A stretch of DNA of 64,000 nucleotides from Marinisporobacter sp. (GTDB taxonomy: Bacteria > Bacillota > Clostridia > Peptostreptococcales > Thermotaleaceae). The notes beneath the pieces are model-generated. The model searched no databases and was not told the origin of the DNA. It worked only from the letters and a program-made list of their open reading frames with translations. Each line of letters opens with the position of its first letter. The stretch's first letter is position 1. Positions 1 through 8,159 of this stretch are shown piece after piece. The translations under genes were made by a program, and so were the position numbers. The stretch covers positions 102,928 through 166,927 of the forward strand of contig JAOARV010000017.1 in the NCBI GenBank assembly GCA_025210395.1, read 5' to 3'.

Positions 1-837
1 GGTACAGAAGAACAAAAACAAAAATATGTAGTACCACTAGCAAAAGGTGAAAAGCTTGGTGCATTTGGTTTAACTGAGCCAAACGCAGGAACAGATGCTG
101 CTGGACAACAAACTACTGCAGTACTTGATGGAGACGAGTGGGTACTTAATGGTTCTAAAATATTCATCACAAATGGTGGAGTTGCTGAAATCTATGTTGT
201 TATGGCAATGACAGATCAATCAAAAGGAACTAGAGGAATCAGTTCATTCATCGTTGAAAAAGGAACACCAGGATTCAGCATTGGTAAAAAAGAAAAGAAA
301 TTAGGAATCAATGGTTCTGCTACAACTGAATTAATTTTCGAAAACTGCAGAATTCCTAAAGAAAACCAATTGGGAGAATTAGGAAAAGGTTTCAAAGTTG
401 CAATGACTACTCTTGATGGTGGTAGAATTGGTATTGCTTCTCAAGCTTTAGGAATTGCTCAAGGAGCATTAGATGAAACTGTTAAATATACAAAAGAAAG
501 ACAACAATTCGGTAGAGCTCTAGCTAAATTCCAAGCATTACAATTTGAAATGGCTGATATGGAAACTAGAATTCAAGCAGCTAGACACTTAGTATATAAT
601 GCAGCATGGAGAAAATCTCAAGGATTAGCTTATTCTAAAGAAGCAGCTATGGCAAAATTATTTGCAGCAGAAACTGCTATGTATGTAACAACTAAAGCTG
701 TTCAATTACATGGTGGATATGGATACACAAGAGAATATCCAGTAGAAAGAATGATGAGAGACGCTAAGATCACTGAGATCTATGAAGGTACTTCAGAAGT
801 ACAAAAAATGGTAATCGCTGCAAATTTATTAAAATAA
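1..837 (+). CDS. bcd: Butyryl-CoA dehydrogenase (acyl-CoA dehydrogenase), 5' end outside window
   Basis: The reading frame is open from base 1 to the stop at 835-837, so only the last 278 residues of a protein of about 380 are present. The translation shows acyl-CoA dehydrogenase signatures: the middle-domain stretch [13 protein letters not shown], the flavin-binding [10 protein letters not shown], and the C-terminal [20 protein letters not shown] and [12 protein letters not shown], whose Glu (in YEGTSE) is the catalytic base of short-chain enzymes. The enzyme interconverts butyryl-CoA and crotonyl-CoA in the cytoplasm. The etfB and etfA genes follow at once, the usual partners in the flavin-bifurcating Bcd-EtfAB complex. 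Family is certain; the butyryl specificity is inferred from context. Confidence 0.93.
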   Translation, partial: GTEEQKQKYVVPLAKGEKLGAFGLTEPNAGTDAAGQQTTAVLDGDEWVLNGSKIFITNGGVAEIYVVMAMTDQSKGTRGISSFIVEKGTPGFSIGKKEKKLGINGSATTELIFENCRIPKENQLGELGKGFKVAMTTLDGGRIGIASQALGIAQGALDETVKYTKERQQFGRALAKFQALQFEMADMETRIQAARHLVYNAAWRKSQGLAYSKEAAMAKLFAAETAMYVTTKAVQLHGGYGYTREYPVERMMRDAKITEIYEGTSEVQKMVIAANLLK

Positions 838-907
838 TTGAAAGACACGGTTCATATAAAATAAAACGAAACGTTCATATAAGCACTTTATAAAAGGAGG
901 AAGAAAG

Positions 908-1693
908 ATGAAGGTAATAGTTTGTGTAAAGCAAGTTCCTGATACAAACGAAGTTAGAATAGATCCTGTAAAAGGAACTCTTATTCGTGATGGTGTTCCA
1001 AGTATCTTAAATCCAGATGACGCAAATGCTTTAGAAGAAGCATTAGCACTAAAAGATAAATATGAAGACGTCCATGTAACAGTACTTACAATGGGACCAC
1101 CTCAAGCTGACGAAATGTTAAAAGAATGTTTAGCTATGGGAGCAGATGAGTCAATCTTAGTAAGTGATAGAGCTTTTGCTGGTGCTGACACTTGGGCAAC
1201 TTCTAATACGTTAGCAGCTGCAATCAGAAAAATGGGAGAATATGATATTATTTTCGCTGGAAGACAAGCAATCGATGGAGATACTGCTCAAGTAGGTCCA
1301 CAGATCGCTGAAAGACTTGGACTTGCTCAAATTACTTATGTACAAGATTTTGAGGTAGAAGGTGAAGAAATTAAAGTTCAAAGACAATTAGAAGATGGTT
1401 ATGAAGTAATTAAGGTGAAAACACCAGTACTTTTAACTGCAATCAAAGAATTAAATAAACCAAGATATATGTCTATTGAAGGGATCTATGATGCATGCAA
1501 GCAAGAAACTACAGTATGGTCATTAGCTGATTTAGACGTTGAAAAGCATGAAGTAGGATTAGATGCTTCTCCAACAAAAGTATTCCGTTCATTTACACCA
1601 GAACCAAAAGGAAAAGGTGTAATGCTTGAAGGAAGTATTAAAGAAATGGTAGAGAAGTTAGTTGTGAACTTAAAACAAAAACATATCATCTAA
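908..1693 (+). CDS. etfB: Electron transfer flavoprotein beta subunit
   Basis: A 261-residue protein starting MKVIVCVKQVPDTNEVRID, the standard EtfB N-terminus, with the family signature near residues 120-130 (GRQAIDGDTAQVGPQIAERL). EtfB carries the adenine nucleotide or bifurcating FAD and pairs with EtfA. The gene lies 70 bp after bcd and 19 bp before etfA, with AAAGGAGG placed 6-8 bases before the ATG. In a bifurcating complex the pair passes electrons from NADH to crotonyl-CoA (through Bcd) and to ferredoxin. Length and motifs are ordinary. Confidence 0.95.
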   Translation: MKVIVCVKQVPDTNEVRIDPVKGTLIRDGVPSILNPDDANALEEALALKDKYEDVHVTVLTMGPPQADEMLKECLAMGADESILVSDRAFAGADTWATSNTLAAAIRKMGEYDIIFAGRQAIDGDTAQVGPQIAERLGLAQITYVQDFEVEGEEIKVQRQLEDGYEVIKVKTPVLLTAIKELNKPRYMSIEGIYDACKQETTVWSLADLDVEKHEVGLDASPTKVFRSFTPEPKGKGVMLEGSIKEMVEKLVVNLKQKHII

Positions 1694-1712
1694 TTGAATT
1701 GGAGGGAGAAAA

Positions 1713-2939
1713 ATGGCTGTTGTTGTATATAAAGATAAATGTAAAGGATGTAAGCTATGTTTAAAAGCATGTCCTTTTGACGCTATTGACATGGTTGATG
1801 GTGTAGCTGTAATCAATGATAAATGTACTGCTTGTGGAGCTTGTGTAGAGGCATGTCCTTTCAAAGCTATTGAAAAGCAAGTTTCAGATATTCCTAAAAA
1901 AGACTTATCTGCATACAAAAATGTATGGGTATATGCAGAGCAAAGACAAGGCGAAATCATGCCTGTTGTAGTTGAGTTATTAGGAGAAGGTAAAAAGTTA
2001 GCAAACGAAATCGGAACAGAACTATGTGCAGTTGTAGCTGGACACAATATTGAAGGTTTAGCAAAAGAATTAATTGCATATGGTGCTGATAAAGTATATG
2101 TTCTAGATCATGAATTACTAGAAAACTTTACAACAGATGGATACACAAAAGTAATCACTGATGCAATCGAAGAATTTAAACCAGAAATCGTTCTATACGG
2201 AGCGACTCACATTGGTAGAGACTTAGCACCAAGATTAGCTGCTAGAGTAGATACTGGACTTACTGCTGACTGTACTAAGCTTGAAATAGATCCAGAAGAT
2301 AAGAAAATCAAGCAAACTCGTCCAGCTTTTGGTGGAAACATCATGGCTACAATCGTATGTCCAAACCATAGACCACAAATGTCTACAGTAAGACCTGGTG
2401 TTATGGACAAAGCGCATAGAGACGATTCAAGAACAGGTGAAGTAATCACTGTTGATGTTCAATTAACTAAAGAAGATGTAAGAACAGAAGTAGTAGAAAT
2501 CGTAAAAACTAAAAAAGACATGGTATCTTTAACAGATGCGGAAGTAATCGTATCTGGTGGACGTGGACTTGGAAAAGCAGAAGGTTTCGAGCTTCTTAAA
2601 AAATTAGCTGATAAATTAGGTGGAGTAGTAGGTTCATCTCGTGCATGTGTTGATGCTGGATGGATTGATCATTCTCACCAAGTAGGTCAAACAGGTACAA
2701 CTGTTAAGCCAACACTTTATGTTGCTTGTGGTATTTCAGGAGCAATCCAACATTTAGCTGGTATGCAAGATTCTGATATCATCGTTGCAATCAACAAAAA
2801 CGCTAATGCACCAATTTTCGAAGTTGCTGACTTTGGAATCGTAGGAGACTTATATGACGTTGTTCCTGCTTTAATGGATGCTTTAGATAGAGCTGAAGAT
2901 TTAATGGAAGCATTAAAAGAGGTTGCAGCAGCTAAGTAG
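1713..2939 (+). CDS. etfA: Electron transfer flavoprotein alpha subunit with N-terminal ferredoxin domain
   Basis: A 408-residue protein. Residues 1-60 are a 2[4Fe-4S] ferredoxin with two CxxCxxCxxxCP motifs (Cys10, 13, 16, 20 and Cys38, 41, 44, 48). The rest is a complete EtfA, with the FAD-binding C-terminal stretch around [22 protein letters not shown] and [12 protein letters not shown]. Most Bcd-linked EtfA proteins lack the ferredoxin domain; fused forms are known from caffeyl-CoA reductase (CarE) and lactate dehydrogenase (LctC) complexes of acetogens. Here the extra clusters sit in a bcd operon and could give an extra entry or exit for low-potential electrons. RBS GGAGGGAG precedes the ATG. 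A terminator follows. Confidence 0.95.
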   Translation: MAVVVYKDKCKGCKLCLKACPFDAIDMVDGVAVINDKCTACGACVEACPFKAIEKQVSDIPKKDLSAYKNVWVYAEQRQGEIMPVVVELLGEGKKLANEIGTELCAVVAGHNIEGLAKELIAYGADKVYVLDHELLENFTTDGYTKVITDAIEEFKPEIVLYGATHIGRDLAPRLAARVDTGLTADCTKLEIDPEDKKIKQTRPAFGGNIMATIVCPNHRPQMSTVRPGVMDKAHRDDSRTGEVITVDVQLTKEDVRTEVVEIVKTKKDMVSLTDAEVIVSGGRGLGKAEGFELLKKLADKLGGVVGSSRACVDAGWIDHSHQVGQTGTTVKPTLYVACGISGAIQHLAGMQDSDIIVAINKNANAPIFEVADFGIVGDLYDVVPALMDALDRAEDLMEALKEVAAAK

Positions 2940-2963
2940 TAATTTTTTATAGTAGTTTTATTT

Positions 2964-3002
2964 ACGGGCGACTGATCTTTGTGACAGTCGACCCGTTTTT
3001 TA
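2964..3002 (+). terminator. Rho-independent terminator after etfA
   Basis: ACGGGCGACTG pairs with CAGTCGACCCGT around a 9-base loop (one bulged base), followed by TTTTT. It ends the bcd-etfBA transcript. Confidence 0.9.
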
Positions 3003-3011
3003 TTGTAGTAA

Positions 3012-3040
3012 TTGAAATGTATTATCAATAATGATATAAT
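3012..3040 (+). promoter_or_regulatory. Sigma-A type promoter for the marR gene
   Basis: TTGAAA at 3012-3017, a 17-base spacer and a perfect TATAAT at 3035-3040, located 26 bases before the ATG. The spacer and -10 are rich in ATTATC/ATAAT motifs that could hold an autoregulatory MarR site, but no clean palindrome was found. Confidence 0.7.
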
Positions 3041-3065
3041 AACAAAAGATTAGAAGGACTAGGTG

Positions 3066-3536
3066 ATGAAGATGGCTAATTATTATTATGAAATTAATAA
3101 AATGCTTGATAAGCTGATGCATAAAGTGTTAGTCTATGATCGAAAGGGCTTTAAGATCAACGGAAAAGAAGAATTATCTTTATTAGATATACATGTGTTA
3201 AGAAAAATCGGTCAGGTAAATAATAAAAAAATATATGAATTAGTAAAGGATTTAGAAATAGATAGAGGATTAATTGCTTCTGTGATGAAAAAATTAATAT
3301 TAAATGGATATATTACAAAGGAAAAATCAGAAGAGGATAAAAGGGTATATATTTTAAAATTAACAGATGAAGGAAAAGAAATGTGTAAAAAGACATTAGA
3401 TATTCAAAAGGATTTATTAAACTTTGTATTAAGTGATGTAACGTTAAAGGAAGAACAGGCCATATTAAAATTTTTAAGTAAAATTAATCAGACTACATTG
3501 TCTACAGATGAAGGAGAAATTTATGCAAAAAAATAA
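3066..3536 (+). CDS. MarR family transcriptional regulator
   Basis: A 156-residue winged-helix regulator. Residues 45-110 show the helix-turn-helix and wing: a stretch ending in LEIDRGLIASVMKKLILNG, then YITKEKSEEDKRVYILKLT, the typical MarR DxRxxxxxLT wing motif. It would bind DNA as a dimer and respond to a small ligand or oxidant. I place the start at the ATG 3066 because GAAGG at 3053-3057 is then 8 bases away; a GTG at 3063 is also in frame. The gene has its own promoter and a hairpin at its end. Neighbours do not identify the target; the divergent ferredoxin and the Bcd cluster are candidates. Confidence 0.85.
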   Translation: MKMANYYYEINKMLDKLMHKVLVYDRKGFKINGKEELSLLDIHVLRKIGQVNNKKIYELVKDLEIDRGLIASVMKKLILNGYITKEKSEEDKRVYILKLTDEGKEMCKKTLDIQKDLLNFVLSDVTLKEEQAILKFLSKINQTTLSTDEGEIYAKK

Positions 3537-3572
3537 TAACACCCTAATGGGAACTAGGGTATCATTATTTTA
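3537..3572. terminator. Hairpin between converging marR and ferredoxin genes
   Basis: ACACCCTA pairs with TAGGGT around a short loop, flanked by AATAATA and TATCATTATT, so T-rich tails exist on both strands. It lies between the two converging stop codons and probably serves both genes, although the stem is short. Confidence 0.5.
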
Positions 3573-3583
3573 TGTATTTAATA

Positions 3584-3754
3584 TTATTCTGCAACTGGTG
3601 CGTCTACTGGACAAACGTTAGCGCAAGCACCACAGTCAATGCATGCTCCTGCATCGATTACATATTTGTCATCTCCAGCACTGATTGCACTTACTGGACA
3701 TTCTGGTTCACAAGCTCCACAACTGATACAAGCTTCATTAATTACATAAGCCAT
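3584..3754 (-). CDS. Small 2[4Fe-4S] clostridial ferredoxin
   Basis: A 56-residue ORF reading MAYVINEACISCGACEPECP at the start, with a second cluster motif CIDCGACANVCP. Both CxxCxxCxxxCP motifs are complete (Cys9, 12, 15, 19 and Cys38, 41, 44, 48), as in classic clostridial ferredoxins of 55-60 residues. The ATG at 3754 is preceded (minus strand) by AGAGGAGGAT, a strong RBS. It is a soluble low-potential electron carrier; with the bifurcating Bcd-Etf genes next door it is a likely acceptor of their electrons, though ferredoxins of this type serve many enzymes. Plain family assignment, high certainty. Confidence 0.96.
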   Translation of the reverse strand: MAYVINEACISCGACEPECPVSAISAGDDKYVIDAGACIDCGACANVCPVDAPVAE

Positions 3755-3817
3755 AATAAAATCCTCCTCTAAAAATTTATTTTTATTAAGTGTTTACTTC
3801 ATCTTTAACACGATTAC

Positions 3818-3846
3818 ATTGTAACAAAATACAAGTATGTGGACAA
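3818..3846 (-). promoter_or_regulatory. Putative sigma-A promoter of the ferredoxin gene
   Basis: On the minus strand TTGTCC (3846-3841), a 17-base spacer and TACAAT (3823-3818), about 64 bases before the ferredoxin ATG. The -35 is only a partial match. Confidence 0.5.
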
Positions 3847-3881
3847 TAAAAAAACAAAAAAAAATGTCTAAAAGCAGGTAT

Positions 3882-3896
3882 ATATAATGATTATCA
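3882..3896 (+). promoter_or_regulatory. Fur/PerR-like palindromic box
   Basis: ATATAATGATTATCA fits the 7-1-7 layout of Fur (TGATAAT-N-ATTATCA) in 12 of 14 arm positions, and PerR (TTATAAT-N-ATTATAA) in 12 of 14. It is 32 bases before the ATG of the P-loop/Asp23 gene, where a repressor would block transcription. The motif alone cannot separate Fur from PerR. Confidence 0.5.
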
Positions 3897-3927
3897 TTCT
3901 ATATTTATTGAGAAAAGGAGAATGGTT

Positions 3928-4740
3928 ATGAAGGTAGTAGCACTTGTTGGAAAAAGTGGTACAGGGAAAAGCTATAGAGCTTTAAATCTTGCCCATGAAA
4001 AAGAAATTACATATATTATTGATGATGGACTTTTGATACAAGGAAATAAAATTATTGCAGGAAAATCTGCAAAAAGGCAGAAAACTTCTGTAGCTGCAGT
4101 AAAAACAGCTCTTTTTACTCATGAAGATCATAGAGAAGAAGTAAAGCTGGCTATTCAGGAGGAGAATCCTAGAGGAATATTGATTTTAGGGACTTCTAAA
4201 AAAATGGTAGATAAAATCGCAATGCATTTGGAAATTGATCCTATTAAGGAATATGTATATATTGAAGAAATTTCTTCAGCGGAAGAAAGAAAAATAGCAA
4301 AAAAGCAAAGGAATGAATATGGAAAACATGTCATTCCTGTTCCTACCTTCGCAATAAAAAAAGATTTTTCTGGATATTTTATCGATCCATTAAAAATTCT
4401 AAGAAGAAAAAAAGATGATACTGTACAAATAGCTGAAAAATCTGTGGTGAGACCTACTTTTAGTTATATGGGGAAATACACAATTTCTGATAAAGTAATT
4501 AATGATTTGGTTAATTATTCAGCTCGCCAAATAGATGGGATTCATAAAGTTTCAAGAGTAGATATTCGTAATTATTCAAATGGGATTAGTATTTATGTAG
4601 AAATTATAGCTATACATGGAAATGCTGTACATAAGCTATCGGAAAAAGTACAAGGAAAAATAATGAAAGAAGTAGAGGACATGACAGCCCTCAATATTTT
4701 AGCAGTAAATATATTTGTAAAAAAAATCATTGTTATTTAA
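3928..4740 (+). CDS. P-loop protein with C-terminal Asp23/Gls24-like domain
   Basis: About 270 residues. Near the N-terminus is a Walker A motif GKSGTGKS, with IIDDGLLI following and GILILGTS later in an ATPase-like fold. Residues about 185-265 (from MGKYTISDKVINDLVNYSAR to AVNIFVKKI) resemble the Asp23/Gls24 family, found in envelope-stress proteins of Firmicutes. The ATG at 3928 is chosen because AGGAG (3916-3920) is then 7 bases away, while the ATG at 3922 is only 1 base away. A Fur/PerR-like box lies upstream and a terminator downstream, so the gene is a single unit. The role of the fusion is unknown to me; an NTP-dependent switch at the envelope would be inference. Confidence 0.8.
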   Translation: MKVVALVGKSGTGKSYRALNLAHEKEITYIIDDGLLIQGNKIIAGKSAKRQKTSVAAVKTALFTHEDHREEVKLAIQEENPRGILILGTSKKMVDKIAMHLEIDPIKEYVYIEEISSAEERKIAKKQRNEYGKHVIPVPTFAIKKDFSGYFIDPLKILRRKKDDTVQIAEKSVVRPTFSYMGKYTISDKVINDLVNYSARQIDGIHKVSRVDIRNYSNGISIYVEIIAIHGNAVHKLSEKVQGKIMKEVEDMTALNILAVNIFVKKIIVI

Positions 4741-4773
4741 GTAAATGGATTGTGTGAATATAAGGAAATTACT

Positions 4774-4803
4774 AAAAAAGAATCGCTTTGCGATTCTTTT
4801 TTT
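4774..4803 (+). terminator. Rho-independent terminator after the Asp23-like gene
   Basis: AAAAAAGAATCGC and GCGATTCTTTTTTT pair around a TTT loop, giving a U-rich tail. Confidence 0.92.
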
Positions 4804-4906
4804 GAGGACAATATTATTACATATGTTAAAGGAATATTACATTTTAAAGACAATTAGGATAATTCACCAAAAGATATATTAAAATAGATATGAGGAGGTA
4901 TGTATT

Positions 4907-6652
4907 ATGAAAAACAAATATCATTATATTCTTTTGATGACTCTTATACTTTTAATAAGTGGAATATATACAATTACTTATGCAGAAAGTGTAGAGGGGT
5001 ATTTTCCACCCCAGCCAAAGGATACTACGGTTCTTGTATCAAAACCTAGTATAAGTATGCAATTAGTTTTAAATAACAATGAGGTAAAAGAAATAGATAT
5101 GAAATTAAATGGAAACCCTGTTTCTGCTAAATATGATGAAAAACAGCAGATTGTTTTTTATGAACCTGAAAAACCTCTTAAATCAGGTCAATATAAAGTA
5201 GATTTGAATATAAATTTAGGGGAAGAAAAATTTATAAAGGAAACCTGGAAGTTTAATATTGGAGAAAATGCAGTAGAGCAGCTACCAAATCCTTCAGAAG
5301 AGCAGAAGAAAGTATTAAATTATTCTAATCGATATAGAAGACTTCTAGGAATTTCTGAATTTAAAATGAATGATTCTTTAAATGCAGCAGCAATGGCTCA
5401 TTCTAATTATATGGCAGTCAATAAGAAGTTTACTCATGATGAATTTGCAAATGATAAGGGATTTACAGGAATTCAGTCTTATAATCGAGCAAGTGTTTTT
5501 GGATATACAGGAAGCTCTGTTGCTGAAAATATAAGCTCAGGGTCAAAAGATTATAAAGATGCAATAGACCAGTTAGTAGATGCACCTTATCACAGACTCG
5601 CTTGGATGAATCCATATCTTTTAGATTTAGGATATGGCGTGAAAGATAAATATTATACCTTTGATTTTGGTGGGAAAGCAATTTTAGAAGATCAGATGAT
5701 TGTATATCCTATGGAAAATCAAACATATGTTTCTATTTCTTGGGATGGAAATGAAATTCCTAATCCCCTTAGATTTTATAATCAAACAGGAGCAGTAGGA
5801 TATCCTATATCTTTATCTTACTTTAGTAAAAAAAATATTGAAAAATTAACGATAGAAAAAGTAACATTAAAAAATAGCAAGGGGAGTATAGTAAATAGTT
5901 ATATTAATACGCCACAAAAGGATGACAAACTTTATGATAGTATATTTATTATTCCTTCAAAACCCCTAGAAAAAGGCGAAAAGTATACGGTCTATGTGAA
6001 GGGAAAAGTAACTTTCAAGGATAAAAAAGCAAGAAACATTAGTAAAACATGGAGCTTTACTACAATAAAAGAAGAAGAGAATAAGAATGAATGGATGAAA
6101 AAATATATCTATACAGATGTAAGTGGTCATTGGGCGCAAGATTATATATTAGATTTGAGTGAAAAAGGGATTTTATCAGCTAAAGAGAATAACCTTTATC
6201 AACCAGAAGATAAGATTACTAGAGCAGAGTTTACAGAATTTGTTGTAAATGCATTAGGGATCAATCCAAAAGCCCATGAAGGAATTTTTAAAGATGTAAA
6301 AAAGGATACAAATAAGGCAGTATATATAGAAGCTGCATATAGAGCTGGAATTATAAAAGGCATGGGGAATGGAAATTTTGACCCAGACCGTAGGATTAAA
6401 AGAGAAGAGATTGCAGTTATTGTTATGAAGGCTTATGAAAAAAAAGGAAGTAACAAAAAAATCAATCAATCACTGGCATTGACTTTTGCAGATAAGGAGG
6501 ATATAAGCTCTTGGGCGTTAAAGGATGTGAAGCGAGCTTATGAAATTGGAATTATAAAAGGACGAGATACAGGTAAATTTGCACCAAAGGACTTTGCAAC
6601 TAGAGCGGAAGGTGCAGTATTAGTTAAGAAATTATTAGAAAAAATTCAATAA
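4907..6652 (+). CDS. Secreted CAP/SCP-domain protein with three C-terminal SLH repeats
   Basis: A 581-residue exported protein. Residues 1-27 form a signal peptide ending TITYAES. Residues about 140-260 are a CAP (SCP/PR1, YkwD-like) domain, recognisable from the NRYRRLLGISEF start, AAAMAHSNYMA, FTHDE and SSVAENIS. Two stretches (about 30-115 and 270-390) look like bacterial Ig-like modules. From residue 400 there are three SLH repeats (DVSGHWAQDYILDLSEKGIL, DVKKDTNKAVYIEAAYRAGI, DKEDISSWALKDVKRAYEIG) with ITRAEFTEF-type motifs, which anchor proteins to cell-wall secondary polymers. Function of clostridial CAP proteins is uncertain. GAGGAGG precedes the ATG by 9 bases. Confidence 0.92.
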   Translation: MKNKYHYILLMTLILLISGIYTITYAESVEGYFPPQPKDTTVLVSKPSISMQLVLNNNEVKEIDMKLNGNPVSAKYDEKQQIVFYEPEKPLKSGQYKVDLNINLGEEKFIKETWKFNIGENAVEQLPNPSEEQKKVLNYSNRYRRLLGISEFKMNDSLNAAAMAHSNYMAVNKKFTHDEFANDKGFTGIQSYNRASVFGYTGSSVAENISSGSKDYKDAIDQLVDAPYHRLAWMNPYLLDLGYGVKDKYYTFDFGGKAILEDQMIVYPMENQTYVSISWDGNEIPNPLRFYNQTGAVGYPISLSYFSKKNIEKLTIEKVTLKNSKGSIVNSYINTPQKDDKLYDSIFIIPSKPLEKGEKYTVYVKGKVTFKDKKARNISKTWSFTTIKEEENKNEWMKKYIYTDVSGHWAQDYILDLSEKGILSAKENNLYQPEDKITRAEFTEFVVNALGINPKAHEGIFKDVKKDTNKAVYIEAAYRAGIIKGMGNGNFDPDRRIKREEIAVIVMKAYEKKGSNKKINQSLALTFADKEDISSWALKDVKRAYEIGIIKGRDTGKFAPKDFATRAEGAVLVKKLLEKIQ

Positions 6653-6666
6653 AGTTTTAATCCATT

Positions 6667-6705
6667 AAAAAAGTAGCCCTTTTCTAAAGGAAGGGCTACT
6701 TTTTT
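6667..6705. terminator. Bidirectional terminator between SLH protein and cobT
   Basis: AAAAAAGTAGCCCTT pairs with AAGGGCTACTTTTTT around a 9-base loop; A-run and T-run allow it to work on both strands for the two converging genes. Confidence 0.93.
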
Positions 6706-6709
6706 AGCT

Positions 6710-7735
6710 TTAGCGTTTACCCATTTCTTTTACCATAAAGGTTGAAGCTTCAATGAAATTAAAGGCAAGAGCTGCTCCAGTACCTTCGCCTAGTCTTAAG
6801 CCCATATCAAACATAGGTTGAAGACCAAGAAGCTCCATAGCTATCATGCCTCCTCTTTCAGCAGTATGATGAGAGGCAATGAGAAAATTTTTTACCTTTG
6901 GTTCAATGGCTATAGCAATGAGGGCAGCGGCAGTAGAAATAAAACCATCAACAACTACAGGAATCCTTTTAGCAGCAGCCCCTAACATAGTTCCTGCCAT
7001 TCCACCTATTTCAAAGCCTCCTACCTTAGATAAGATATCAATACCATCTTTAGGATTTGGCTGATTTATTTCAATGGCTCTTTTTATAATAGCTGCTTTA
7101 TGCTTTAATTTTTCTGTAGGAAGTCCTGCTCCTACACCTACAATTTCTTCAGGATCAATATTACCGATTACTGAAAAGATTGCAGTACTAGGAGTGGTAT
7201 TTCCAATGCCCATTTCACCTGTTCCGATTAAATTTTTCCCATTTTCGATTTGATTGTTAACTATTTCGATACCGATTTCTAAGCTCTTTATAGCTTCTTC
7301 TCTTGTCATAGCAGGACCCTTTGCCATATTGCTTGTACCATATCGAATTTTTTTATGGATCACTTTAGGTTCTTCGATATCTGTTGCTATACCTATATCT
7401 ACAATAACTACATCGGCGTGAGCTTGTTTAGCTAAGGCACATACACCTGTTAAACCCTTTGCAAAATTAGGTGTTTGAAGAGCTGTAATAATCTGAGGGT
7501 CAGGAGCTACCCCTTCTTCGTAAACACCGTGATCTGCTGACATAACAATAATTGCTTTATTATGAACCGATGGAAAAGGATTTTTTGTAATACCAGCTAA
7601 TTGAACGGCTAATTCTTCTAATCTTCCTAAACTGCCTAATGGTTTAAATAAATGATCTATATGCAGTTTTGCTTGATCCATAGAAGTCTTATCAAGAGTA
7701 GTTATGTTTTTGAGGGTTTCATTGAGTAATTGCAT
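6710..7735 (-). CDS. cobT: Nicotinate-nucleotide--dimethylbenzimidazole phosphoribosyltransferase
   Basis: A 341-residue CobT, from MQLLNETLKNITTLD. It activates the lower-ligand base of cobalamin as an alpha-riboside phosphate in the nucleotide-loop pathway. Visible signatures: PLGSLGRLEELAVQLAGI, MSADHGVYEEGVAPDP, GEMGIGNTTPSTAI and the C-terminal GLRLGEGTGAALAF with its catalytic Glu. The ATG at 7735 has GAAGGAGAG 7-12 bases upstream; the frame stays open 34 codons further up, but that stretch is the riboswitch terminator hairpin and is not expected to be translated. The gene stands alone, so the other cobalamin genes must be elsewhere. Regulation by the upstream cobalamin riboswitch is clear. 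Confidence 0.95.
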   Translation of the reverse strand: MQLLNETLKNITTLDKTSMDQAKLHIDHLFKPLGSLGRLEELAVQLAGITKNPFPSVHNKAIIVMSADHGVYEEGVAPDPQIITALQTPNFAKGLTGVCALAKQAHADVVIVDIGIATDIEEPKVIHKKIRYGTSNMAKGPAMTREEAIKSLEIGIEIVNNQIENGKNLIGTGEMGIGNTTPSTAIFSVIGNIDPEEIVGVGAGLPTEKLKHKAAIIKRAIEINQPNPKDGIDILSKVGGFEIGGMAGTMLGAAAKRIPVVVDGFISTAAALIAIAIEPKVKNFLIASHHTAERGGMIAMELLGLQPMFDMGLRLGEGTGAALAFNFIEASTFMVKEMGKR

Positions 7736-7782
7736 ATTTTTTCTCTCCTTCATGGTTGATTTCGTTTTTTTACTAATAAAAT

Positions 7783-7829
7783 AAAAAAAGTCCATGATTT
7801 GTTTGCATAACAAACAAATCATGAACTTT
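7783..7829 (-). terminator. Riboswitch-controlled terminator upstream of cobT
   Basis: On the minus strand AAAGTTCATGATTTGTTTG pairs with CAAACAAATCATGGACTTT around TTATG, followed by a run of T. It lies between the cobalamin aptamer and the cobT RBS, the position expected for transcriptional shut-off when cobalamin is bound. Confidence 0.9.
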
Positions 7830-7849
7830 GCCATCATTCATGTAATAAA

Positions 7850-8004
7850 ACGCACTAGGCAGGTCTTCTGGCTCAGATTCAATACTTAACACGCCTTCCC
7901 GAAAATTCAGTGACATTTTGTGATAAGCTCCTCTTTACAGTGGCGGGACCGCTGAAGAATTACACTTCATTCCCTATTCTCCCCAAGGGGGCACCTACTA
8001 CGAA
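7850..8004 (-). ncRNA. Cobalamin (B12) riboswitch
   Basis: Read on the minus strand the element contains the hallmark blocks in order: AGGTGCC, then GGGAATGAAGTG, then the B12-box core GCGGTCCCGCCACTGT, and finally the closing strand GAGCCAGAAGACCTGCC. These match the cobalamin aptamer consensus. Its 3' side runs into a strong terminator and then cobT, so high cobalamin would terminate the transcript early. This element and its terminator fill most of the 300-base gap between cobT and the glycosylase gene. Confidence 0.96.
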
Positions 8005-8159
8005 ATTCAATTTGATTTCATTATAGAACAATATTTACTTTTTTTCAATAAGGAACATTAAAAATAAATCATTAGATATTTTTATGAATGAAAAAGTGAA
8101 GACGAAAAATTTGGGTAAAATAGAGAATAGAAAGAGCAAAAAGTTTAGGAGGGGAAATC

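Noticed and set aside
3572..3772. Plus-strand frame of 66 codons over the ferredoxin gene
   Set aside because: Cys/Trp/Thr-rich translation is the complement of the true 2[4Fe-4S] ferredoxin on the minus strand.
7736..7837. N-terminal extension of CobT
   Set aside because: These bases form the riboswitch terminator; the start at 7735 has an RBS and matches the family start.
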